Assembly: GCA_947379965.1 (NCBI GenBank)
Contig: CANCPC010000001.1
Location: 1 to 64,000 of the forward strand
Direction of reading: 5' to 3'
Origin: Flavobacteriaceae bacterium
GTDB lineage: Bacteria > Bacteroidota > Bacteroidia > Flavobacteriales > Flavobacteriaceae
Length of the DNA stretch: 64,000 bases
This document shows positions 9,319 to 17,584 of the stretch, piece by piece. Under the pieces are notes generated by a model that worked only from the letters and a program-made list of their open reading frames with translations, did no database searches and was not told the DNA's origin. The translations under genes were made by a program, and so were the position numbers. Within the stretch, counting starts at the first letter, position 1. Every line of letters starts with the position of its first letter.

Positions 9319-10656
9319 TTACAAATTCCTTACTGCTTGTTTAAATTGATTTCCTCTGTCTTCATAGTTTTGAAATAAATCGAAACTTGCGCATGCTGGC
9401 GACAATAATACGGTATCTCCTTTTTCGGTAAGATGTTGTGCCATTTTTACAGCATCAGCCATAGTATCAACTTCAACCATCATATCTACAACATTACCAA
9501 AAACGTCAATGATTTTATTATTATCAATCCCAAGACAAATAATCGCTTTTACTTTTTCGCGAACCAAAGACATCAATTCGTTGTAATCATTGCCTTTATC
9601 AACACCTCCAACTATCCATACTGTAGGGGTATTCATGCTATCTAAAGCAAAAAAAGTAGCATTGACATTCGTTGCTTTTGAATCATTAATATATTGTACA
9701 TTTTGAATTTTCAACACTTTTTCTAAACGGTGTTCTACACCTTGAAAATTGGATAAACTTTCGCGAATCGTGGCATTTCTAATTTTCATCAATTTTGCTA
9801 CAGAAGTTGCTGCCATCGCATTTTTCATATTATGCTTGCCTTCAAGAGCCATAGTTTCAGTTTCCATTAAGAATTCTTCTTCGTTGATGATATTTACTTC
9901 CATATTTTTATTTTTTATAAATGCTCCATTTTCGAATGTTTTTGTCAAAGAAAATGGAATTAATTGTGCTTTTGTTTTATTGATTTTGAACCAATCGGCG
10001 ATCACTTCGTCATCGGCGTCGTAAATGAGGAAATCCTCCTCTGTTTGATTCATCGTTATTCTAAATTTCGAGGCAATATAATTTTCATATTTGTAATCAT
10101 ATCGATCTAAATGATCCGGACTTATATTTGTGATTATGGCAATGTGTGGCTTATAATCTATGATTCCGTCCAACTGAAAGCTACTTAATTCTAACACGTA
10201 AGAATCATATTTATCATCCGCAACTTGCCAGGCAAAACTCTTTCCTATATTACCTCCCAATGCCACATTCAAACCAGCCGATTTTAGCAAATGATGCGTG
10301 AGCATTGTAGTTGTCGTTTTGCCATTACTTCCTGTAATTCCAATGGTTATTGCTTTTGTAAAAGGAGCAGCAAACTCAATTTCGGAAATAACTGAAATCC
10401 CTTTGGCAACTAATTTTTTTAAAATGGGTGCTTTTTCAGGAATACCTGGGCTTTTCATAACCACATCGGCATTCAAAACCAAGTCTTCCGTATGCTTTTC
10501 TTCTTCCCAAGCAATGCCATAATTGATAAGAACTTCTTTGTAATTTTCTTTTATCTTTCCAAAATCGGACACAAATACATCATATCCTTTTTTCTTTCCA
10601 AGAATTGCAGTTCCAACCCCGCTTTCGCCACCTCCAAGAATTACGAGTCTTTTCAT
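9319..10656 (-). CDS. murD: UDP-N-acetylmuramoylalanine--D-glutamate ligase
   Basis: A cytoplasmic Mur ligase that adds D-glutamate to UDP-MurNAc-L-Ala. The N-terminal motif LVILGGGESGVGTAILGKK, the P-loop GITGSNGKTTTTML near residue 108, the lid motif KHNMKNAMAA and the HRLEKV segment fit the family. The C-terminal domain has WIVGGVDKGNDY. The length is 445 residues. It sits in the operon with repeat-rich spacers of about 73 bp on both sides, unlike most other junctions, which overlap or nearly overlap. Confidence 0.96.
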   Translation of the reverse strand: MKRLVILGGGESGVGTAILGKKKGYDVFVSDFGKIKENYKEVLINYGIAWEEEKHTEDLVLNADVVMKSPGIPEKAPILKKLVAKGISVISEIEFAAPFTKAITIGITGSNGKTTTTMLTHHLLKSAGLNVALGGNIGKSFAWQVADDKYDSYVLELSSFQLDGIIDYKPHIAIITNISPDHLDRYDYKYENYIASKFRITMNQTEEDFLIYDADDEVIADWFKINKTKAQLIPFSLTKTFENGAFIKNKNMEVNIINEEEFLMETETMALEGKHNMKNAMAATSVAKLMKIRNATIRESLSNFQGVEHRLEKVLKIQNVQYINDSKATNVNATFFALDSMNTPTVWIVGGVDKGNDYNELMSLVREKVKAIICLGIDNNKIIDVFGNVVDMMVEVDTMADAVKMAQHLTEKGDTVLLSPACASFDLFQNYEDRGNQFKQAVRNL

Positions 10657-10660
10657 TTTT

Positions 10661-10727
10661 TTGTTAATTTGTTAATTTGTTAATTTAGTTAATCGATTAA
10701 ACGAATAACCAGATAAACGAATAACCT
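10661..10727. repeat. Direct repeats between mraY and murD
   Basis: The 73-bp spacer consists almost entirely of repeats. About three tandem units of TTGTTAAT occupy 10661-10687, followed by the near-palindrome GTTAATCGATTAAAC and by two copies of TAAACGAATAACC at 10698-10710 and 10714-10726. Confidence 0.65.
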
Positions 10728-10729
10728 TT

Positions 10730-11959
10730 TTATCTTAATTTCAAAGTAACGATTGATAATATGGCGAGCATTATGGCAACAATCCAAAAACGGGTTACAA
10801 TCTTGCTTTCGTGGTAGCCTTTCTTTTGATAATGATGATGCAAAGGCGCCATCAAGAATATTCTTCGGCCTTCGCCAAAGCGTTTTTTGGTATATTTGAA
10901 AAAGCCTACTTGCATCACAACTGATAAATTTTCGACCAAAAATATTCCGCATAATAAAGGAATCAATAACTCTTTTCGAACTGCAATTGCAAGTACTGCT
11001 ATAATCCCTCCTATAGTTAAACTACCCGTATCACCCATAAATACAGATGCCGGAAAGGAATTATACCAAAGAAAACCAATTAATGCTCCTACAAATGCTG
11101 CAATAAAAACGGTCATTTCTCCTGAATTTGGGATGTACATAATATTCAAATAAGTAGAGAAAATAATGTTACCCGAGACGAAAGTAAAAATCCCTAATGC
11201 CAAGACCGAAATGGCCGAGGTTCCTGCTGCTAAACCGTCAATTCCATCAGTCAAGTTTGCACCGTTTGAAACTGCTGTTATAATAAAGATAACGACCGGT
11301 ATAAAAATTAACCAAGCCCATTTTTCATAGCCTTCCCCTGTCCAAGCCAAAACTTTGGCATAATCAAATTCGTTATTTTTAAAAAATGGAATTGTAGTAG
11401 CAGTAGATTTCACTTCAATTGGTCCTTGTGAAATCGTAGTTTCAGTTAGAACTCTATTAACATCACTATTACTTGCCGAAGTTCTAACAGTTACTACAGG
11501 ATTAAAATACAGAACCGAACCTACAATCAACCCTAAACCTACTTGTCCGAAAACCTTAAATATCCCTTTTAAACCTTGTTTGTCTTTTTTGAAAATCTTG
11601 ATATAATCATCTATAAACCCAATAGTCCCCATCCATAAAGTGGTAACAATTAATAACAAAATATAGACATTCTGTAATCTAGCAAATAACATTACCGGAA
11701 TTAAAGTCGCAATAATTATAATTAATCCTCCCATTGTTGGTGTTCCTGCTTTTTCATTTTGACCTGCTAAACCAAGTTCACGAACCGTTTCACCAATTTG
11801 TTGATTGCGTAAAAAAGTAATAATTCTTTTTCCATAAATAGTAGACAACAAAAGAGAAAGCATAAATGCCAATGCCGATCTAAAAGTAATGTACTGAAAA
11901 ACACCCGTTCCTGGGATATTCAACACTTTGTTTAAATATTCAAATAAATAATACAGCAT
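10730..11959 (-). CDS. mraY: Phospho-N-acetylmuramoyl-pentapeptide-transferase MraY
   Basis: An integral membrane enzyme that transfers phospho-MurNAc-pentapeptide to undecaprenyl phosphate, forming lipid I. It has about ten membrane helices. Family motifs are GTPTMGGLI near the N-terminus, [34 protein letters not shown] and the histidine motif [14 protein letters not shown]. The length is 409 residues, with a longer extramembrane insertion around residues 145-180 ([12 protein letters not shown]) than in E. coli MraY (360). It lies between murE and murD in the dcw operon. Confidence 0.97.
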   Translation of the reverse strand: MLYYLFEYLNKVLNIPGTGVFQYITFRSALAFMLSLLLSTIYGKRIITFLRNQQIGETVRELGLAGQNEKAGTPTMGGLIIIIATLIPVMLFARLQNVYILLLIVTTLWMGTIGFIDDYIKIFKKDKQGLKGIFKVFGQVGLGLIVGSVLYFNPVVTVRTSASNSDVNRVLTETTISQGPIEVKSTATTIPFFKNNEFDYAKVLAWTGEGYEKWAWLIFIPVVIFIITAVSNGANLTDGIDGLAAGTSAISVLALGIFTFVSGNIIFSTYLNIMYIPNSGEMTVFIAAFVGALIGFLWYNSFPASVFMGDTGSLTIGGIIAVLAIAVRKELLIPLLCGIFLVENLSVVMQVGFFKYTKKRFGEGRRIFLMAPLHHHYQKKGYHESKIVTRFWIVAIMLAILSIVTLKLR

Positions 11960-11964
11960 ATATT

Positions 11965-12035
11965 GTCGTTTATTTGGTTAATCTTTTATTTGTTTAAATT
12001 TTATAGGCTTTCGATTAGACGAAGAACCTATTAAC
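11965..12035. repeat. Inverted repeats between murE and mraY
   Basis: This 77-bp spacer contains a hairpin-like arrangement, TAGGCTTTCG-ATTAGA-CGAAGAACCTA, and a GGTTAAT/ATTAACC pair. The segment GTTTATTTGGTT near 11970 matches, at 11 of 12 positions and on the other strand, AACCAGATAAAC of the preceding spacer, so the two spacers share a repeat family. Confidence 0.5.
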
Positions 12036-12036
12036 C

Positions 12037-13500
12037 TTATTTACCTAATTGTTCTATAAATTCCTTTACTATTTTCATATCATCAAAATCATGGCGAACA
12101 CCTTGAATTTCTTGATATGTTTCATGTCCTTTTCCTGCGATTAGGATAATATCATTGGGCTGCGCCAGTTGACAAGCTGTTTTTATAGCTTGCTTTCTAT
12201 CGGTAATTGACAATGATTTTTTATAATTTTGAGGAGCAACACCTTGTTCCATTTCTTGAATAATAACTTCCGGATCTTCATTTCTAGGATTGTCCGAAGT
12301 CAGGATTACTTTATCGCTAAGTTCCGCTGCAATACCTGCCATAACTGGTCTTTTTGCTTTGTCTCTATTTCCGCCACAGCCGACAATAGTTATAAATTGC
12401 TCATTTTTTGTTCGGATATCATTAATCGTTTTTAATACGTTTTCAAGTGCATCGGGTGTGTGTGCATAATCTACAATTGCGGTAATATTCGAATTGGAAA
12501 CAATAAACTGAAAACGTCCTGAAACACTTTCTAAATCAGACAATAATCGAAGAACTTCAAGACTTTCTATTCCTAATTGAAGGGCAGTACCATAAATTGC
12601 CAATAAATTATAAGCGTTAAAAGTCCCAATAAGTTTTACCCAGACTTCATTTCCGTTGATTTTCAACAACAATCCCGACAATTGATTTTCGAGAATTTGC
12701 GCTTTATAATCGGCATAGGATTTTAGCGCATACGTCAATTTTTTTGCTGCCGTATTTTGCAACATTACTTGTCCGTTTTTATCATCGATATTCGATAATG
12801 CAAAAGCAGTTTTTGGCAAATTGTCGAAAAACGATTTTTTTACATCTCGATATTCGGCAAAAGTGGGATGATAATCTAAATGATCGTGCGATAAATTGGT
12901 AAAAACACCACCTTCAAAATGCAATCCTTCGGTACGTTTTTGATGAATTCCATGTGAGCTCACTTCCATAAAACAATAGTCAATTCCGCTGTCAACCATT
13001 TCTTTTAAATAATGATTTATCGTTATTGAATCAGGAGTTGTATGAGTGGCTTTGTATTCTTTATCGTCAACAAGAATTTTTACTGTAGACAAAAGCCCTA
13101 CTTTGAAACCTGCCTTTTTGAATAATTGATATAATAAGGAAGCAATAGTTGTTTTGCCGTTTGTACCCGTTATACCAACTAATTTTAATTTTTGCGAAGG
13201 ATTTCCAAAATAATTCGCCGCCATATAAGCCAATGCTTTATTGGTGTCTTTTACTTGTACATAGGTAATCCCTTTTTTAATTGTTTCAGGAAATTCATCA
13301 CAAACAATAGCTATTGCACCTTGTTCAATTGCTTTTTCAATATAATTATGTCCATCTGAAATTGTACCACGAATAGCCACAAAAACATCATTTGCACCAA
13401 TATTTCTGGAATCGAAATCCATTTTATCGATAGCAATATCTGTTGAACCTTTTACGGCTTCAATAGCTACTTTGTATATTATTTCTTTTAAAATAATCAT
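12037..13500 (-). CDS. murE: UDP-MurNAc-tripeptide synthetase MurE (meso-DAP type)
   Basis: A cytoplasmic Mur ligase that adds the third stem-peptide residue. The P-loop GITGTNGKTTIASLLYQL lies near residue 110, and FMEVSSHGIHQKR and VDYAHTPDALENVL are typical. The motif SDNPR near residue 403 is the DNPR signature of meso-diaminopimelate-adding enzymes (lysine-adding enzymes differ here), so the peptidoglycan is predicted to be of the DAP type. The length is 487 residues. It overlaps ftsI by 4 bp. MurF, which usually follows murE, is absent from this operon. Confidence 0.97.
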   Translation of the reverse strand: MIILKEIIYKVAIEAVKGSTDIAIDKMDFDSRNIGANDVFVAIRGTISDGHNYIEKAIEQGAIAIVCDEFPETIKKGITYVQVKDTNKALAYMAANYFGNPSQKLKLVGITGTNGKTTIASLLYQLFKKAGFKVGLLSTVKILVDDKEYKATHTTPDSITINHYLKEMVDSGIDYCFMEVSSHGIHQKRTEGLHFEGGVFTNLSHDHLDYHPTFAEYRDVKKSFFDNLPKTAFALSNIDDKNGQVMLQNTAAKKLTYALKSYADYKAQILENQLSGLLLKINGNEVWVKLIGTFNAYNLLAIYGTALQLGIESLEVLRLLSDLESVSGRFQFIVSNSNITAIVDYAHTPDALENVLKTINDIRTKNEQFITIVGCGGNRDKAKRPVMAGIAAELSDKVILTSDNPRNEDPEVIIQEMEQGVAPQNYKKSLSITDRKQAIKTACQLAQPNDIILIAGKGHETYQEIQGVRHDFDDMKIVKEFIEQLGK

Positions 13501-15503
13501 GACAATTCTAATGTTATTATTGTGTTTTTAGCTAAACTTCCACCTGGTTGTAGGGATTGTTTCTTTACCCTTCCAATACCAATTATTTTTACTTTTACTC
13601 CAAGATTTTCAAAAATAGCAATCGCATCCATTCCCGACATTCCTTTCACATCAGGAACAATTGACACTTGCTGCTTTTGAGACTTTACAAAATAAGAATC
13701 ATAATCATTATCCTGAACCTGTACTTTATTGTTTATATTTTTAATTTCGTTTCTCGAAGGAGAATCGGTAAAGATCTTCTGAGCAATTTTCTTGAAAACG
13801 GGTCCAGCAACATCAGCTCCATAATAATTATTATGAGCCGTACTTGGTTTATGAACCACAACTATGCAAGAATATTTTGGATTATCAGCAGGAAAATAAC
13901 CAACAAAAGAAGAAGCATAATATTTATCTGCCCCTCCATTTGTAGAATAATTGACTTGCGCTGTTCCTGTTTTTCCAGCCATAGAAAAGTCTTTCGAATA
14001 TAGTTTTGAAGCAGTTCCTTTTTTGACCACATTCAACATAACCGCTTTCAATTTCTTAATCGTTTCTAGCGAACATACTTTAGGGTTTATAACTTCCTTG
14101 TCATATTTTTTTATGGTTCGGTTCCACGCTTTAATTTCTGAAACAAATTGTGGTTTTACCATTTCTCCATTATTGGCAACAGCATTATAGAATGTCAATG
14201 TTTGCAAAGGTGTAATAGAAACTCCGTAACCAAAAGCCATCCATGGAAGCGAAAGATTAGACCAACTTTTATCTGTTGGTTGCGGAACTCTAGGAATTCC
14301 TTCTCCTTTAATCGAAATTCCCAAACGTTTATTCAATCCGTATTTATTGATATGATTGACGAATTGCGAAGGATTATTTTTGTAATTATTATAAACCGCT
14401 TGGACCATCACTGTATTAGAAGACAATTCGAATCCGCGAGCTAAACTTATTTTATCATAACCACCTGCATGAGAATCTTTTACATGCTTTCCTGAATACG
14501 TAATATCTCCGCCATGGGTATCGAAAACAGCACTAGTATCAATTTTTTTATCTTCAAGCAAGTTCATCAAATCGACTAATTTATAAGTAGATCCTGGTTC
14601 GTGAGCTTCGGCAACTGCATAATTTGTTGTCTCGTAATACGTGCCGTCTTCTGCTTTTCCTAAATTAGAAATTGCTTTTATATAACCTGTTTTAGTTTCC
14701 ATAACTACCACGCAACCGTGATCTGCTTGATACTCTTCTAATTGTTTTAACAAAGCATGATGGGCAATGTCTTGAACAAAAACATCAATTGTCGAAACCA
14801 CATCATAGCCATCCTGAGGATCAACTTCATTCATATCACGAATAGGTTTCCATTGTCCTTTTGAAATTTTTTGTTTCAAAATCCTACCGTCTTTTCCATT
14901 CAGATAATTGCGAAAGGCCCATTCAATTCCTTTTCCATCAGACGCTCCGGTTGGCGTTTTTCTTTCGTAACCAATAGTTCTCTCGGCAATTCCTCCAATA
15001 GGGCGTTCTCTAACTGTTTCCTGTTCAACAATAATTCCACCTCTATAAGCACCTAAACTGAATAAAGGAAATCCTTTAATTTTAACAAAATCAGTATAAT
15101 TCAGGTTACGGGCCACTAAATAATATCTGTTTTTATTAGCTCGAGCTTTTCTTAATTCATTAAAGTAAAAACTACTCGGTTTTCCCAAAAGCTTTCCCAG
15201 CGAATCTGATAATGGTTTTACATTTTTTTCGAAATCTTCTATTTTTGACGCAACCGCATCGAGTCGGATTTCATAATTAGGAATAGAAGTAGCTAACAAG
15301 CTTCCATCAGCTGAATATATATTCCCTTTATTAGCAGGAATTACAAAATTTCGAACGGTTCTTTCTTTGGCTAATTTTCTATAATAATCACCATTGACCC
15401 ACTGAATATTTGTCAACTTTATGACAATGGCAATTGCCATCAAAAAGATGGCAAAAGCTACCAGATACATTCTGTAGGATATGTGTTTATCTTCTACTGC
15501 CAT
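13497..15503 (-). CDS. ftsI: Septal transpeptidase FtsI (PBP) with C-terminal PASTA domain
   Basis: A class B penicillin-binding protein that cross-links septal peptidoglycan as partner of FtsW. One membrane helix lies at about 10-30, followed by the pedestal domain. The transpeptidase domain has the three active-site motifs: STYK (catalytic serine, about residue 305), SSN in GFELSSNTVM, and KTGTAQ near 510. A single PASTA domain closes the protein (about 605-668, from SIVPDVKGMSGMDA). The PASTA addition is absent from E. coli FtsI (588 residues) and accounts for the 668-residue length. It overlaps ftsL by 10 bp and murE by 4 bp. Confidence 0.95.
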   Translation of the reverse strand: MAVEDKHISYRMYLVAFAIFLMAIAIVIKLTNIQWVNGDYYRKLAKERTVRNFVIPANKGNIYSADGSLLATSIPNYEIRLDAVASKIEDFEKNVKPLSDSLGKLLGKPSSFYFNELRKARANKNRYYLVARNLNYTDFVKIKGFPLFSLGAYRGGIIVEQETVRERPIGGIAERTIGYERKTPTGASDGKGIEWAFRNYLNGKDGRILKQKISKGQWKPIRDMNEVDPQDGYDVVSTIDVFVQDIAHHALLKQLEEYQADHGCVVVMETKTGYIKAISNLGKAEDGTYYETTNYAVAEAHEPGSTYKLVDLMNLLEDKKIDTSAVFDTHGGDITYSGKHVKDSHAGGYDKISLARGFELSSNTVMVQAVYNNYKNNPSQFVNHINKYGLNKRLGISIKGEGIPRVPQPTDKSWSNLSLPWMAFGYGVSITPLQTLTFYNAVANNGEMVKPQFVSEIKAWNRTIKKYDKEVINPKVCSLETIKKLKAVMLNVVKKGTASKLYSKDFSMAGKTGTAQVNYSTNGGADKYYASSFVGYFPADNPKYSCIVVVHKPSTAHNNYYGADVAGPVFKKIAQKIFTDSPSRNEIKNINNKVQVQDNDYDSYFVKSQKQQVSIVPDVKGMSGMDAIAIFENLGVKVKIIGIGRVKKQSLQPGGSLAKNTIITLELS

Positions 15504-15841
15504 ATTTTTTTGAAAAAACTTTTCTCCTCTTCTTTCTTAATTGTAATTTTTACTGGAGGAACTGTTGATGGATAAATTTTCTTTTCTACCATTTTTTCTG
15601 AAACAGTCGACTCCATTTTTAACTTCATTAATTCCGAACGTCGATCCACAAATTCCGAACGTAATTCTTTGACTTGACTTGTCAATTCATTGATTCTAAA
15701 TACTTTTTGTTCAAAACGTTGCGTATTAGCAATCATAATTATGGCAAGAATGATCAAGAAAACAATAAAACGCCAGTTCTTTATTGAATCATCATCAATA
15801 AGAAAACGCGCTTTCAATATGCCATAAACTCCTTTTTTCAT
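15494..15841 (-). CDS. ftsL: FtsL-like small division protein
   Basis: A 115-residue bitopic protein with a short cytoplasmic start, one membrane helix (about 25-42, WRFIVFLIILAIIMIANTQ) and a following coiled-coil-type segment with heptad spacing (RINELTSQVKELRSEFVDRR). Sequence similarity to known FtsL proteins is weak, but size, topology and position between rsmH and ftsI are what FtsL shows. FtsL is expected to form a complex with FtsQ and FtsB to control FtsW-FtsI. It overlaps rsmH by 4 bp. Confidence 0.83.
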   Translation of the reverse strand: MKKGVYGILKARFLIDDDSIKNWRFIVFLIILAIIMIANTQRFEQKVFRINELTSQVKELRSEFVDRRSELMKLKMESTVSEKMVEKKIYPSTVPPVKITIKKEEEKSFFKKIWQ

Positions 15842-16743
15842 TCTAAATTTTTCTTTTCAGCAATTCTTAATTTGGCACTTCTTGCTCTGTTATTGATCTT
15901 TATTTCGTGATTGTCCGGAACAATTAGTTTACCAATCGTTTTAAATGGAACAGAAAAATTACCAAAAAAATCACGTTCTGGTTCCCCCTCAAACATTCCA
16001 TTTTTCATAAATCTCTTTACCAATCGATCCTCAAGTGAGTGATAAGAAATAACACTTAATCTTCCTTCAGGTTTCAAAATCTCTAATGATTGCTCAAGAA
16101 ACTCTTTCAAAACATCCATTTCTTGGTTGACTTCTATTCGAATGGCTTGATAAATTTGAGCCAATATTTTATTCTTCAATCGATCAGGTAAATATTTCAA
16201 CAAAACTTCTTTCAATTCATCGGTGGTTTTAATCGGACGATTTTCTCTTGATTCAATAATGGTTCGTGCCAAAGCAGGGGCAATTTTCAATTCACCATAA
16301 TCCAAAAAAACTCTTTTAAGGTTTGATTCATCATATTCATTTACAACCCTATAAGCATTCAGGTCATTTTTTTGACTCATTCTCATGTCCAAACCAGCAT
16401 CAAAACGAGTCGAAAAACCTCTTTCAGGAACATCAAATTGATGAGATGAAACCCCTAAATCAGCTAAAATTCCATCCACATTTTTCACACCATAAAAACG
16501 CAAAAATCTTTTTATAAATCTAAAATTCTCATTGATTAGCGTAAATCTTTCATCTGGTAATGCGTTTGCCAATGCATCTTCATCTTGATCAAATGCAAAT
16601 AATTGACCTTTTGGCCCTAGCCTACTTAAAATTGCTGCCGAATGTCCGCCACCACCAAAGGTTACATCAACATAAATTCCGTCCGGTTTTATATTCAAAC
16701 CATCCACCGAAGCCTGAAGCAAAACCGGATTATGATATTCCAT
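15838..16743 (-). CDS. rsmH: 16S rRNA (cytosine-1402-N4)-methyltransferase RsmH
   Basis: An S-adenosylmethionine-dependent methyltransferase that modifies C1402 in the decoding centre of 16S rRNA; formerly MraW. The N-terminal EYHNPVLLQASVDGL, the SAM-binding motif YVDVTFGGGGHSAAIL, the ILADLGVSSHQFD segment and the late ISYHSLEDRLVKRFM are diagnostic. The length of 301 residues is normal. It overlaps mraZ by 14 bp and ftsL by 4 bp, as second gene of the dcw operon. Confidence 0.97.
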   Translation of the reverse strand: MEYHNPVLLQASVDGLNIKPDGIYVDVTFGGGGHSAAILSRLGPKGQLFAFDQDEDALANALPDERFTLINENFRFIKRFLRFYGVKNVDGILADLGVSSHQFDVPERGFSTRFDAGLDMRMSQKNDLNAYRVVNEYDESNLKRVFLDYGELKIAPALARTIIESRENRPIKTTDELKEVLLKYLPDRLKNKILAQIYQAIRIEVNQEMDVLKEFLEQSLEILKPEGRLSVISYHSLEDRLVKRFMKNGMFEGEPERDFFGNFSVPFKTIGKLIVPDNHEIKINNRARSAKLRIAEKKNLE

Positions 16744-17203
16744 TATCGCTGTTATTTATGTTTCCCATTACCTCTTCGGCAAGGTCTGCAAAATCTACAT
16801 CCTCCCCACTAATTGATTTTTCATATGAATCTTTATCCCATATTTCAACAATATTAACAGCCGATGAAAACACAACATCTTTCGAAATACTTGCAAAATT
16901 CACCAAATCTTTTGGAACCAATAATCGACCTAAAGCATCGATCTCAACTACTTTTACTCCAGCAGTAAACCTGCGGATAAAGTCATTGTTTTTCTTTACA
17001 AATCGATTGAGTTTGTTGATTTTTTCCATCATCAAATTCCATTCTTCAATAGGGTACAATTCTAAACAGGATTGAAAAACCGAACGCTTTAAAACAAAAC
17101 CGTTTTGAAGTGAAGTAGCCATTTGCTTTTTTAAAGGCGATGGCAACAATAGCCTGCCTTTAGCATCAACCTTACATTCATATGTTCCAACAATTGTATT
17201 CAA
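16730..17203 (-). CDS. mraZ: Transcriptional regulator MraZ
   Basis: First gene of the dcw operon. MraZ proteins are ring-forming regulators with two AbrB-like SpoVT/MraZ folds, each carrying a DxKGR-type motif. Here the first is TYECKVDAKGRLLLPSPLKK (about residues 7-26) and the second VVEIDALGRLLVPKDL (about 85-100). The length is 157 residues. The reading frame starts at TTG (17201-17203); the next in-frame Met is about 28 codons in and would cut into the first domain, so TTG is the likely start. The four GTGGTA boxes just upstream suggest autoregulation, as known for MraZ in other bacteria. Confidence 0.95.
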   Translation of the reverse strand: MNTIVGTYECKVDAKGRLLLPSPLKKQMATSLQNGFVLKRSVFQSCLELYPIEEWNLMMEKINKLNRFVKKNNDFIRRFTAGVKVVEIDALGRLLVPKDLVNFASISKDVVFSSAVNIVEIWDKDSYEKSISGEDVDFADLAEEVMGNINNSDNGIS

Positions 17204-17228
17204 GAGATAAAATTTAAATGATACAAAG

Positions 17229-17236
17229 CAAAAATA
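17229..17236 (-). promoter_or_regulatory. Candidate -7 element of the mraZ/dcw promoter
   Basis: On the minus strand the sequence reads TATTTTTG, a match to the Bacteroidetes -7 consensus TAnnTTTG, ending 25 nt before the TTG start of mraZ. The putative MraZ boxes begin 10 bp upstream of it and cover the place where the -33 element would lie. This is inferred by consensus only. Confidence 0.55.
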
Positions 17237-17246
17237 TAAAAATAAT

Positions 17247-17293
17247 TACCACATTTTACCACAAAATACCACTTTGTTAATAAGTTTTACCAC
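17247..17293 (-). promoter_or_regulatory. Putative MraZ operator: four GTGGTA boxes
   Basis: GTGGTA (TACCAC on the plus strand) occurs at 17247-17252, 17257-17262, 17267-17272 and 17288-17293. The first three are spaced exactly 10 bp and the fourth 21 bp further, so all four lie on the same face of the helix. MraZ in E. coli and mycoplasmas binds short direct repeats with this kind of phasing in front of its own operon. The rest of the 381-bp region between mraZ and the divergent hydrolase gene (17204-17584) holds only AT-rich DNA and promoter candidates. Confidence 0.75.
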
Positions 17294-17547
17294 TTGTATT
17301 CCTGAAACCCTATTTTTAGATCGTCCGAACATTAGAAGTTGTTCAAATTCTTGTTAAAAACTGTTGAATTATTAAAAAAATAAACCGTGAAGAAAAAGAA
17401 TAATTTTCTGTTTTTGAAAATTGGTTTTAAAGAAATAATCAGCTAAAAAAAGAAAAACTATCAGTATTAAATCCTTATTTTTTGGAATAAGAATGATATA
17501 AATTCCTAAAATCTACCCCCAAAAATTCATTTTTATTTTTTAAACCC

Positions 17548-17555
17548 TATATTTG
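17548..17555 (+). promoter_or_regulatory. Candidate -7 element for the alpha/beta hydrolase gene
   Basis: TATATTTG matches TAnnTTTG and lies 29 nt before the hydrolase ATG. I see no clear TTG at the usual distance upstream. Confidence 0.45.
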
Positions 17556-17584
17556 TGCAAATTCAAAATTCCGAATAAAAACGC

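Noticed and set aside
10689-10952. Minus-strand frame overlapping the end of mraY
   Set aside because: It is in another frame of the same strand over the conserved MraY C-terminus and a repeat spacer; there is no independent support.
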